64,000 nt of DNA from JBHJGP01 sp050331695. Lineage in GTDB: Bacteria > Pseudomonadota > Alphaproteobacteria > Geminicoccales > Geminicoccaceae. The DNA lies in assembly GCA_050331695.1 (NCBI GenBank), contig JBHJGP010000024.1, forward strand, positions 1-64,000. Reading direction: 5' to 3'. Position 1 is the first letter of the stretch; every line of letters begins with the position of its first letter. Below, in pieces: positions 6,905 through 14,780 of this stretch. The position numbers and the translations under genes were made by a program. The notes under the pieces are model-generated. The model was given only the letters and a program-made list of their open reading frames with translations, was not told the DNA's origin and searched no databases.

Positions 6905-9580
6905 TCACGCGGTCGACAGGCCGTCGCGTCGGCGGAGCGTCAGGCGGAGCTGCTTTTCCACATCGATGATGAAGAAGAAAACCACGCCGATCACGACCAT
7001 CAGCAGGCCATCGGAAAGTGGTACCGCCCGAGTTCCCATCGCCGCCTGCAAGAACGGCACGTAGGTGACGAAAAATTGTGCCGGCACGATCGCACCGAGG
7101 CAGATCCAAACGGCGCGGTTGCCCCTCACGGCATCCCAGGTCAAGGAAGTGCCGTACAGGTTGCGGATGAAAAACAGGTGGAAGATTTCAAGGATCACCA
7201 GCATGTTCATCGAAAGCGTTCGCGCGAGCTCGATCGGGTAACCGCGATCGATGGAGTAGGCGTAAAGCGCGAACACCGCGAGCACGAAGAGCGTCCCGAC
7301 CAGGACGACGTGCCAGACGAGCTCGCCGGTGAGCAAAGGCGCGGATCGCGGCCGTGGTCTGTGCGTCATGGTCTGAGGTTCGGTCGGCTCAAAGGCTAAC
7401 ACGAGACCAAGCGTGATCGCCGTGATCAGATTGACCCACAGGATCTGAACCGGGCTGATTGGCAGAGCAAACCCCAAGAGCAGCGCCGCCATCACCGTGC
7501 CGGCCTCGCCCGCATTGGTCGGCAATGTCCAACTGATCACCTTGCGCAGATTGTCGAAGACCGTCCGCCCTTCGCGGATCGCCGCCGCGATCGAAGCGAA
7601 ATTATCGTCCGTCAGCACCAACTCGGCGGCCTCCTTCGCGGCTTCCGAGCCCTTGACCCCCATGGCAACACCGGCGTCCGCGCGTTTAAGCGCCGGCGCA
7701 TCGTTGACCCCGTCGCCGGTCATCGCGACGGTCAATCCTTGGGCCTGAAGCGCGGTTACCAACCGCAGTTTGTGCTCCGGCGAGGTTCGGGCGAAGATGT
7801 TGGTCGTCATTACCGAGTGAACCAGTTCGGCATCATTCAATTGCTCGATTTCGGCCCCGGTCAGAACGCGGTCGGCGTCGGCGATGCCGATCTGCCGACC
7901 GATCGCGGTCGCGGTTCCGACATGGTCCCCGGTGATCATCTTCACTGCAACGCCGGCGCGATGGCATTCGGCCACGGCCGCGATTGCCTCGGTGCGGGGC
8001 GGATCCATGAGGCCGACCAGTCCGGCAAACGTCAAATGACCGTCGATGTCGCGCTCGCGCAAGCCGTCGGCGGTTGTTTCCCGAAGCGCGAGCGCCAAGA
8101 CCCGTTGGCCATCGCCGGCGATGCGGTGTGCCTCGGCATGCCAATAGTCGGCTTCCAGCGGCTGGTGGGCCTCGCGGCCGACCTGGTCGTGGCACATGGC
8201 TAGAATGCGCTCGGGCGCGCCCTTGGCCAGGATGAACCGTTTGCCCTCCGGCGCTTCGACCAGAACCGCCATGTATCGGTGCGCCGCATCGAACGGGATT
8301 TCGTCGAACCGTCGCCAGCCCGTGCAGTCGGTCTTGGTTTTGCCGGCTAAGGCGAGCAGCGCGCCTTCCATCGGATCACCTTCAACCGTCCATTGTCCGG
8401 CCACCTCACGGAGCGCCGCGTCGTTGCAAAGCGCGGCGATCCGGGCCAGTTGGTCCAGATCTCCCAACGCCGCTTCAGGTTCGATCTCACCCTGCGGGGC
8501 GTAGCCGTCGCCGGTCACTCGGTAGTGTCCCGAACCGGTGGCGACGGAGGCGACCATCATCTCATTGCGGGTGAGGGTGCCGGTCTTGTCGGTGCAGATC
8601 ACCGAAACCGCGCCCAGGGTCTCGATCGACGGCAGCTTGCGCACGATCACGTGGCGCTGGGCCATTCGCCGGACGCCGATGGCCAGCGTGATGGTCAGAA
8701 CCGCCGGCAAACCTTCGGGTATCGCCGCCACGGTCAAGCCGACGACGGCCATGAACATCTCATCGAAAGGTATGTGACCGACGAAATGTCCGAAGGCGAA
8801 CATCACCACCGCCAGGATCAAGATCATCGCCGTCAGCCAGCGGGCGAAGCGGTTCATCTGCTCGACCAGCGGCGTGGTCAGCACATCGACGTCCCGTAGC
8901 ATGCCGCTGATCCGGCCGATCTCAGTCTTGACGCCGGTCGCCACGACGACGCCGCGCCCGGTTCCGCTCACCACCGTGGTGCCGCTGTAGGCGATCGACT
9001 TACGGTCGCCGAGCGCCGCGTCGGGGGCCACGGCAGCGATCTCTTTCTCGACGGCAACTGACTCGCCGGTAAGAATCGCTTCCTGGACCCTGAGCGCTCG
9101 GGCGCTAATCAGACGCAGATCCGCCGGCACCTTGTCGCCGGCCTCGAGCAGGACGACGTCGCCGCGCGCAAGCTGCTCTGCCGGCACGCTCAGCCTTCGG
9201 CCGTTCCTGAGCAAGGCGGCTCTGGGTGCCAGCATCGAGCGGATGGCGGCCATCGCATTTTCAGCGCGACCCTCTTGAATGAAACCGACGACGGCATTCA
9301 CCAGAACGACTGCGAGGATGACCACGGTGTCAACCCAGTGCTGGAGCAACGCCGTCACAGCTGCCGAGGCAAGCAGCACGTAGATCAGCACATGGTGAAA
9401 GTGGCGAAGAAAACGGACCAACGGATGCTGGTCGCGATGGGATGGCAGCGCGTTCGGCCCCTCTTCCGCGAGCCGCCGCGCGGCTTCGTCGTCACTCAGC
9501 CCGGACCGGCTTGTCTCACAAACCGCCATGCAGTCCTCGACTGTGGCCGCGTGTGGTTGAATGCACTCGCCTGTCATCAT
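6905..9580 (-). CDS. P-type cation-transporting ATPase (P2, Ca2+-ATPase-like)
   Basis: An 891-residue inner-membrane pump that couples ATP hydrolysis to cation transport. In order it has an N-terminal cation-ATPase domain, membrane helices, the TGES-type actuator motif (LTGESVAVEK), PEGLP in helix 4 (residues 288–292), the phosphorylated Asp331 in DKTGTLT, a nucleotide-binding domain, TGDGVNDAPALKRAD, and six C-terminal helices. NAGE in helix 5 is kept, but helix 6 reads NLITAITLG where SERCA-type calcium pumps have an Asp, so the ion is uncertain. ATG 9578–9580 has a TGAGGA site 5–6 bases upstream; an ATG directly follows it. It is divergent from nuoA and not part of that operon. Confidence 0.9.
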   Translation of the reverse strand: MMTGECIQPHAATVEDCMAVCETSRSGLSDDEAARRLAEEGPNALPSHRDQHPLVRFLRHFHHVLIYVLLASAAVTALLQHWVDTVVILAVVLVNAVVGFIQEGRAENAMAAIRSMLAPRAALLRNGRRLSVPAEQLARGDVVLLEAGDKVPADLRLISARALRVQEAILTGESVAVEKEIAAVAPDAALGDRKSIAYSGTTVVSGTGRGVVVATGVKTEIGRISGMLRDVDVLTTPLVEQMNRFARWLTAMILILAVVMFAFGHFVGHIPFDEMFMAVVGLTVAAIPEGLPAVLTITLAIGVRRMAQRHVIVRKLPSIETLGAVSVICTDKTGTLTRNEMMVASVATGSGHYRVTGDGYAPQGEIEPEAALGDLDQLARIAALCNDAALREVAGQWTVEGDPMEGALLALAGKTKTDCTGWRRFDEIPFDAAHRYMAVLVEAPEGKRFILAKGAPERILAMCHDQVGREAHQPLEADYWHAEAHRIAGDGQRVLALALRETTADGLRERDIDGHLTFAGLVGLMDPPRTEAIAAVAECHRAGVAVKMITGDHVGTATAIGRQIGIADADRVLTGAEIEQLNDAELVHSVMTTNIFARTSPEHKLRLVTALQAQGLTVAMTGDGVNDAPALKRADAGVAMGVKGSEAAKEAAELVLTDDNFASIAAAIREGRTVFDNLRKVISWTLPTNAGEAGTVMAALLLGFALPISPVQILWVNLITAITLGLVLAFEPTEPQTMTHRPRPRSAPLLTGELVWHVVLVGTLFVLAVFALYAYSIDRGYPIELARTLSMNMLVILEIFHLFFIRNLYGTSLTWDAVRGNRAVWICLGAIVPAQFFVTYVPFLQAAMGTRAVPLSDGLLMVVIGVVFFFIIDVEKQLRLTLRRRDGLSTA

Positions 9581-9799
9581 CGACGTCCTCAGGTTCGGCG
9601 ACAAACAACGCCCACGGGTGGGCGTCGACGATCCCCGGCGGCACCCGATGTCACATCGCAACAGCCGGCGACCAGACTATGTGTGTGAATTGGGTGCTCG
9701 AGCATGTCCTGTGCTCTGATAATTCGTGACACTTCACATTTGGCCAACACTGTGTCAGGTCACGCACGGTGCGGCAGACACAAAAACGGCGGGCAACGG

Positions 9800-10156
9800 A
9801 TGCTGGCAGAGTATTTTCCGATCATGGTGTTTCTGGCGCTGGCCATCGGCATGGCGGCGATCATCATGATCGCCACGTTGGTGATCGCTCGCCAGCACCC
9901 CGACTCCGAAAAGCTTTCGGCCTATGAGTGCGGGTTCGAGCCGTTCGACGATTCTCGCAGCAAGTTCGATGTGCGCTTTTACCTCGTCGCCATCCTGTTC
10001 ATCATCTTCGATCTCGAGGTCGCTTTCCTGTTTCCCTGGGCCGTGGCGCTGGGCGACGTCGGCCTGTTCGGCTTCTGGTCGATGATGGTCTTTCTCGCGG
10101 TTCTGACGGTCGGTTTCGTTTATGAGTGGAAGAAAGGAGCTCTGGAATGGGAGTAA
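9800..10156 (+). CDS. nuoA: NADH-quinone oxidoreductase subunit A
   Basis: NuoA is a small three-helix membrane subunit of respiratory complex I at the junction of the membrane and peripheral arms. The 118 residues show the expected three hydrophobic segments and the conserved loop YECGFEPFDDSRSKFDVRFY. ATG 9800 gives the usual N-terminus; the ribosome binding site is weak. It opens the nuo operon and overlaps nuoB by 10 bases. A GATAAT at 9718–9723 upstream resembles a -10 box, but I see no properly spaced -35. Confidence 0.95.
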   Translation: MLAEYFPIMVFLALAIGMAAIIMIATLVIARQHPDSEKLSAYECGFEPFDDSRSKFDVRFYLVAILFIIFDLEVAFLFPWAVALGDVGLFGFWSMMVFLAVLTVGFVYEWKKGALEWE

Positions 10157-10668
10157 GCGCCGCGCAGGCGACCAATCCGGCCCTCTTCGAACGGGTCGAC
10201 GAGGGCCTCAAGGATGACGGCTTTTTCGTGACCCGCCTCAACGACCTGATGGCGTGGGCTCGGGCCGGCTCGATGTGGCCGATGAGCTTTGGCCTTGCCT
10301 GCTGCGCGGTCGAGATGATGCACGCGGCCGCGGCCCGCTACGACCTGGACCGGTTCGGCATGATCTTCCGGCCCAGCCCCCGGCAGTCGGACGTGATGAT
10401 CGTCGCCGGCACCTTGTGCAACAAAATGGCGCCGGCCCTGCGCAAGGTCTACGACCAGATGGCGGAGCCGCGTTACGTCATCTCCATGGGCTCCTGCGCC
10501 AATGGCGGTGGCTACTACCATTTTTCCTATTCAGTTGTGCGGGGTTGCGATCGGATCGTGCCCGTTGATGTCTACGTGCCCGGTTGTCCGCCGACGGCGG
10601 AGGCCCTGGTCTACGGCATCATGCAGTTGCAGAAGAAGATCCGTCGAACCTCGACGATCGACCGCTGA
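10147..10668 (+). CDS. nuoB: NADH-quinone oxidoreductase subunit B
   Basis: NuoB carries the terminal cluster N2 that passes electrons to quinone. The 173-residue protein has the expected ligand set CCAVEMMH, GSCANGG and VPGCPP. ATG 10147 was preferred to an upstream in-frame ATG at 10126 because AAAGGAG at 10131–10137 is correctly spaced from it. It overlaps the end of nuoA, which suggests translational coupling. Confidence 0.97.
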   Translation: MGVSAAQATNPALFERVDEGLKDDGFFVTRLNDLMAWARAGSMWPMSFGLACCAVEMMHAAAARYDLDRFGMIFRPSPRQSDVMIVAGTLCNKMAPALRKVYDQMAEPRYVISMGSCANGGGYYHFSYSVVRGCDRIVPVDVYVPGCPPTAEALVYGIMQLQKKIRRTSTIDR

Positions 10669-10675
10669 GGACGTT

Positions 10676-11284
10676 ATGGCCGACCCTGAAAGCTTGGCGG
10701 ACCTGGACGAGACATTGAGCTCGGTTTTCGGTGACGCCATCCTCGAGCGCACCCATGCCTTCGGCGAGCTGTCGATCACCGTGGCCGCGGCCAATCTGGT
10801 GCGGGTGCTGACGGCGCTCCGGGATGATCCGAGCATGGCATTCCGGGAACTCGTCGACCTTTGCGGTGTCGACTATCCGGAACGCCCCGAACGCTTCGAT
10901 GTGGTCTATCATCTGCTCAGCCTCACCCATAATCAGCGTCTTCGGGTCCGGATCCAGACCGACGAGATGACGCCGGTGCCATCGGCGGCCGGTGTATTCA
11001 GCACGGCCGGCTGGTTCGAGCGGGAGACCTGGGACATGTACGGCATCTACTTCGCCGACCACCCGGATCTCCGTCGTCTGCTGACGGACTATGGTTTCGA
11101 GGGTCATCCCCTGCGCAAGGACTTCCCGCTCACCGGCTATGTCGAGATGCGCTACGATGAAACCGAGAAGCGGGTCGTCTACGAGCCGGTGAAGCTGAAA
11201 CAAGATTGGCGAAGCTTCGACTTTTTGAGCCCTTGGGAAGGCACGAGCCTGCCCGGCGACGAAAAGGCCGAAACCCCGCACTGA
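10676..11284 (+). CDS. nuoC: NADH-quinone oxidoreductase subunit C (30 kDa)
   Basis: NuoC is a peripheral-arm subunit that packs against NuoD and NuoB. The 202-residue protein contains the family signature ERETWDMYGIYFADHPDLRR and the segment HPLRKDFPLTGYVEMRYDE. ATG 10676 follows the nuoB stop by 7 bases. nuoC and nuoD are separate genes here, unlike the nuoCD fusion of E. coli; separation is usual in alphaproteobacteria. The remainder of the longer open frame upstream is out-of-frame nuoB sequence. Confidence 0.96.
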   Translation: MADPESLADLDETLSSVFGDAILERTHAFGELSITVAAANLVRVLTALRDDPSMAFRELVDLCGVDYPERPERFDVVYHLLSLTHNQRLRVRIQTDEMTPVPSAAGVFSTAGWFERETWDMYGIYFADHPDLRRLLTDYGFEGHPLRKDFPLTGYVEMRYDETEKRVVYEPVKLKQDWRSFDFLSPWEGTSLPGDEKAETPH

Positions 11285-11343
11285 TCGGTCCCGACTGATC
11301 GGCACAACCGGCCGGGCCGGTTATTGCCCAAGAAAGCGAGCCC

Positions 11344-12522
11344 ATGTCCGACGTATCGATGCGCAATTTCACGATCAATTTCGGGCCGCAGCACCCCGCT
11401 GCCCATGGCGTGCTCAGGCTCGTGCTGGAGATGGACGGCGAGGTGGTCGAGCGGGCCGACCCGCATATCGGCCTGTTGCATCGGGGCACCGAAAAACTGA
11501 TCGAGTACCGGCCCTACATCCAGTCGATCCCCTATATGGACCGCCTGGACTACTGCTCGATGATGCTCCAGGAGCACGCTTACGTGCTGGCCATGGAGAA
11601 GATGATCGGTTGCGAGGTGCCGCTCCGGGCGCAGTATATCCGCACCCTGTTCGACGAGCTGACCCGGATCTCGAACCATCTTTTGAACGTCACGACCATG
11701 GCGATCGATGTCGGCGCTACCACGCCCCTTTTGTGGGGGTTCGAAGAGCGCGAGCACATCATGAACTTCTATGACCGGGTGTCGGGCGCCCGGATGCACG
11801 CCAACTATTACCGGCCGGGCGGCGTCAACCGGGACATGCCGGACGGTCTCGCCGAAGACATCATGGCCTGGTCCGAAAGCTTCACAACCTTCCTGACCGA
11901 TCTCAACAACCTGCTCACGGACAACCGGATCTTCAAACAACGAACCGTTAACATCGGCATCGTCTCACCCGACGACGCGATGGATTGGGGTTTTTCCGGA
12001 CCGATGCTGCGGGCTTCGGGTGTCGCCTGGGATCTGCGCAAAGCGGAACCTTACGAGGTCTACGACCGGATGGATTTCGACATTCCGGTGGGCAAGACCT
12101 GCGACTGTTACGACCGCTATTTGGTCCGCGTCGAGGAGATGCGCCAGTCACTCAGGATCGTGCGTCAATGCCTGGAAGAGATGCCGGAAGGGCCGGTCCG
12201 CACGGATGACAAGAAGATCACGCCGCCGCCTCGGGCCGAGATGAAGCGGTCGATGGAAGCGCTCATCCATCACTTCAAGCTCTACACCGAGGGCGTTCAC
12301 GTGCCGGAGGGCGAGGTCTACGCGGCGGTCGAGAGCGGCAAGGGGGAGTTCGGCATCTATCTGGTCTCTGACGGCACCAACAAACCCTACCGGTGCAAGA
12401 TCCGCTCGCCCGGCTACGTTCACCTTCAAGCACTGGATTTCATGGGCAAAGGTCATCAGCTCGCCGACATCCCTGCGATCATCGGCTCACTCGACATCGT
12501 CTTCGGCGAGGTCGACCGATGA
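11344..12522 (+). CDS. nuoD: NADH-quinone oxidoreductase subunit D (49 kDa)
   Basis: NuoD forms the quinone-binding pocket with NuoB. The 392-residue protein begins with the conserved block FTINFGPQHPAAHGVLRL, which includes the pocket histidines. It continues with PHIGLLHRGTEKLIEY and ends DIVFGEVDR, the standard C-terminus. It follows nuoC after 59 bases and overlaps nuoE in an ATGA junction at 12519–12522. Confidence 0.97.
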   Translation: MSDVSMRNFTINFGPQHPAAHGVLRLVLEMDGEVVERADPHIGLLHRGTEKLIEYRPYIQSIPYMDRLDYCSMMLQEHAYVLAMEKMIGCEVPLRAQYIRTLFDELTRISNHLLNVTTMAIDVGATTPLLWGFEEREHIMNFYDRVSGARMHANYYRPGGVNRDMPDGLAEDIMAWSESFTTFLTDLNNLLTDNRIFKQRTVNIGIVSPDDAMDWGFSGPMLRASGVAWDLRKAEPYEVYDRMDFDIPVGKTCDCYDRYLVRVEEMRQSLRIVRQCLEEMPEGPVRTDDKKITPPPRAEMKRSMEALIHHFKLYTEGVHVPEGEVYAAVESGKGEFGIYLVSDGTNKPYRCKIRSPGYVHLQALDFMGKGHQLADIPAIIGSLDIVFGEVDR

Positions 12523-13106
12523 GCCTGGCCCCGGACGTCGAGCATTTCGCCTTTACGGAAGAAAACGAACGCGAGGCCAACAAGATCATCGCCCGCTATC
12601 CGGAAGGAAGGCAGGCGAGCGCGGTTTTGCCGCTTTTGCATCTGGCGCAAAAGCAGCACGGCGGCTGGCTTCCCAAAGCCGCCCTCGACTATGTGGCGGA
12701 ACGGCTGTCGATGCCGCGGATCCGGGTCTACGAGGTCGCGTCCTTCTACGACATGTTCAACACCGAGCCGACGGCGCCTATACAGATCCGTGTTTGCACC
12801 ACGACGCCATGCTGGCTGATGGGGTCGGATGCCATCGTCAAGGCCTGCGAGAACGCGCTCGGCGTCGAGGTCGGCAGCAATGGCGAGGACGGCCGGTTCT
12901 ACTTGCGCGAGTTCGAATGTCTCGGCGCCTGCGTCAACGCGCCGATGATGTGGATCGACGATGACTATTACGAAGACCTCACACCGGAGAAGACGGTCGA
13001 GATCATCGAGGCGCTGAAACGGGGCGAGACGCCGACACCGGGTCCCCAGGGCGAGCGCCGGGTCTCCATGCCTGCGTCCGGCAAAACCTCGCTGACGGAA
13101 GCCTGA
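12519..13106 (+). CDS. nuoE: NADH-quinone oxidoreductase subunit E (24 kDa)
   Basis: NuoE carries the [2Fe-2S] cluster N1a near FMN in the NADH dehydrogenase module. The ligands are visible as CTTTPC and ECLGAC. The 195-residue protein has a thioredoxin-like C-terminal domain and a helical N-terminal domain. ATG 12519 overlaps the nuoD stop, giving coupled translation. The C-terminal 25 residues are variable and Pro/Gly-rich. Confidence 0.96.
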   Translation: MSLAPDVEHFAFTEENEREANKIIARYPEGRQASAVLPLLHLAQKQHGGWLPKAALDYVAERLSMPRIRVYEVASFYDMFNTEPTAPIQIRVCTTTPCWLMGSDAIVKACENALGVEVGSNGEDGRFYLREFECLGACVNAPMMWIDDDYYEDLTPEKTVEIIEALKRGETPTPGPQGERRVSMPASGKTSLTEA

Positions 13107-13107
13107 T

Positions 13108-14388
13108 ATGCTGTACGACAAGGACCGGATCTTCACCGACATCTATGGCGAAAAGGGTGCTGATCTCCGTTCCGCCAAAGCCAGGGGCGATTGGGATGAC
13201 ACCAAGGGGTTGATCGCCAAGGGTCGGGAATGGATCGTCGAGCAGGTCAAGGAATCGGGTCTGCGGGGGCGGGGCGGCGCCGGCTTTCCGACGGGTCTCA
13301 AATGGTCGTTCATGCCCAAGGAGAGCGATGGCGGCCCGATCTATCTGGTCGTCAACGCCGACGAATCCGAGCCCGGCACCTGCAAAGACCGGGAGATCAT
13401 GCGCCATGAGCCCCATAAGCTGATCGAGGGCTGCCTCATCGCCGGCGTCGGCATGGGGTGTACCGCCGGCTATATCTACATTCGCGGTGAATACATCCGC
13501 GAGGCCGAGGTTCTGCAGCGGGCGATCGACGAGGCTTACGAAGACGGCCTGATCGGCAAGAATGCCTGCGGTTCCGGCTATGACTTCGAGCTCTACTTGC
13601 ACGCCGGCGCCGGCGCCTACATCTGCGGCGAGGAAACCGGACTTCTGGAAAGCCTAGAAGGGAAGAAGGGCCAGCCCCGGCTGAAGCCGCCGTTTCCGGC
13701 CATGGTCGGCCTGTATGGCCGGCCCAGCACGGTCAACAATGTCGAAACGATCGCCGTCGTGCCGACGGTCCTGCGCCGGGGCGCCGGCTGGTTCGCCGGC
13801 TTCGGACGTGAGAAGAATACCGGCACCAAGCTATTCTGCATCTCCGGCCATGTGAACGAGCCCTGCACGGTCGAAGAGGAGATGAGCATTCCGTTGAAGG
13901 AATTGCTGGAACGCCATTGCGGCGGTGTGCGCGGCGGCTGGGACAATCTGCTGGCCGTCATTCCGGGCGGATCGTCGGTGCCCTGCCTGCCCAAGGACGT
14001 CTGCACGGACATCCTGATGGATTTCGACGCGTTGCGTGAGGCGCAGTCGGGTCTCGGCACGGCGGCCGTCATCGTCATGGATAAATCGACCGATATCGTT
14101 CGCGCCATCGCCCGATTGTCGAAGTTTTACATGCATGAATCCTGTGGTCAGTGTACGCCCTGCCGGGAGGGGACCGGCTGGCTGTGGCGCATGGTCATGC
14201 GTCTTGCGGACGGCAATGCCAGGATCGAAGAGATCGACATGCTCCAGGATGTGACCAAGGAAATCGAAGGCCACACGATCTGCGCGCTGGGCGACGCGGC
14301 GGCCTGGCCGGTCCAGGGTCTCATCCGCCATTTCCGCCCCGAACTGGAACGCCGGATCGTCGAGCACCACACGAAGGCGGCGGCATGA
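13108..14388 (+). CDS. nuoF: NADH-quinone oxidoreductase subunit F (51 kDa)
   Basis: NuoF binds NADH and FMN and holds cluster N3. The 426-residue protein has the FMN/NADH glycine-rich block GLRGRGGAGFPTGLKWSFM, the region ICGEETGLLESLEGKKGQPR, and the N3 ligands in ESCGQCTPCREG (Cys346, 349, 352), with the fourth Cys near HTICALGDAAAWP. It starts one base after the nuoE stop and overlaps nuoG in an ATGA junction. Confidence 0.97.
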   Translation: MLYDKDRIFTDIYGEKGADLRSAKARGDWDDTKGLIAKGREWIVEQVKESGLRGRGGAGFPTGLKWSFMPKESDGGPIYLVVNADESEPGTCKDREIMRHEPHKLIEGCLIAGVGMGCTAGYIYIRGEYIREAEVLQRAIDEAYEDGLIGKNACGSGYDFELYLHAGAGAYICGEETGLLESLEGKKGQPRLKPPFPAMVGLYGRPSTVNNVETIAVVPTVLRRGAGWFAGFGREKNTGTKLFCISGHVNEPCTVEEEMSIPLKELLERHCGGVRGGWDNLLAVIPGGSSVPCLPKDVCTDILMDFDALREAQSGLGTAAVIVMDKSTDIVRAIARLSKFYMHESCGQCTPCREGTGWLWRMVMRLADGNARIEEIDMLQDVTKEIEGHTICALGDAAAWPVQGLIRHFRPELERRIVEHHTKAAA

Positions 14389-14768
14389 GCGATCAGATCA
14401 CGCTGACGATCGACGGCGAAGAGATCAGCGTTCCCAAAGGCGTCACCCTGTTTCAGGCCTGCGAACTCGCTGGCCGCGAGGTGCCTCACTTCTGTTTTCA
14501 CCCCAGGCTCAACATCGCCGGCAATTGCCGGATGTGCCTGGTCCAGGTGGAAAAGTCTCCCAAGCCCGTGGCCTCCTGTGCGATGCCTGCGGCGGAAGGC
14601 ATGGTCGTCAGCACCAACAGCGATTTCGTGCATAAGGCCCAGAAGGCGGTGCTCGAGCTGCTGTTGATCAACCATCCTCTGGATTGCCCGATTTGCGATC
14701 AGGGCGGCGAGTGCGATCTGCAGGATTTGACCCTTTTCTACGGGCCTGACAGATCGCGCTTCAAGTAG
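14385..14768 (+). CDS. nuoG: NADH-quinone oxidoreductase subunit G, N-terminal part before an in-frame TAG
   Basis: These 127 residues are the N-terminal ferredoxin-like domain of NuoG. They carry the N1b [2Fe-2S] ligands (FCFHPRLNIAGNCRMCLVQV plus a later Cys) and the N5 ligands in HPLDCPICDQGGECDLQD. The frame stops at TAG 14766–14768 after SRFK. The same frame continues without shift into NKRPVPDKDLGPL and the rest of NuoG, and related proteins usually have Glu or a similar residue at this point. A single G-to-T change of GAG would explain it. As written, complex I would lack an intact NuoG unless the stop is read through, reinitiated past, or a sequence error. Confidence 0.8.
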   Translation: MSDQITLTIDGEEISVPKGVTLFQACELAGREVPHFCFHPRLNIAGNCRMCLVQVEKSPKPVASCAMPAAEGMVVSTNSDFVHKAQKAVLELLLINHPLDCPICDQGGECDLQDLTLFYGPDRSRFK

Positions 14769-14780
14769 AACAAGCGCCCG

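Noticed and set aside
3975..9799. Attachment-site repeat of the tRNA-Asp 3' end marking an integrated element
   Set aside because: I did not find a second copy of the tRNA 3' sequence before nuoA, and no integrase gene is present.
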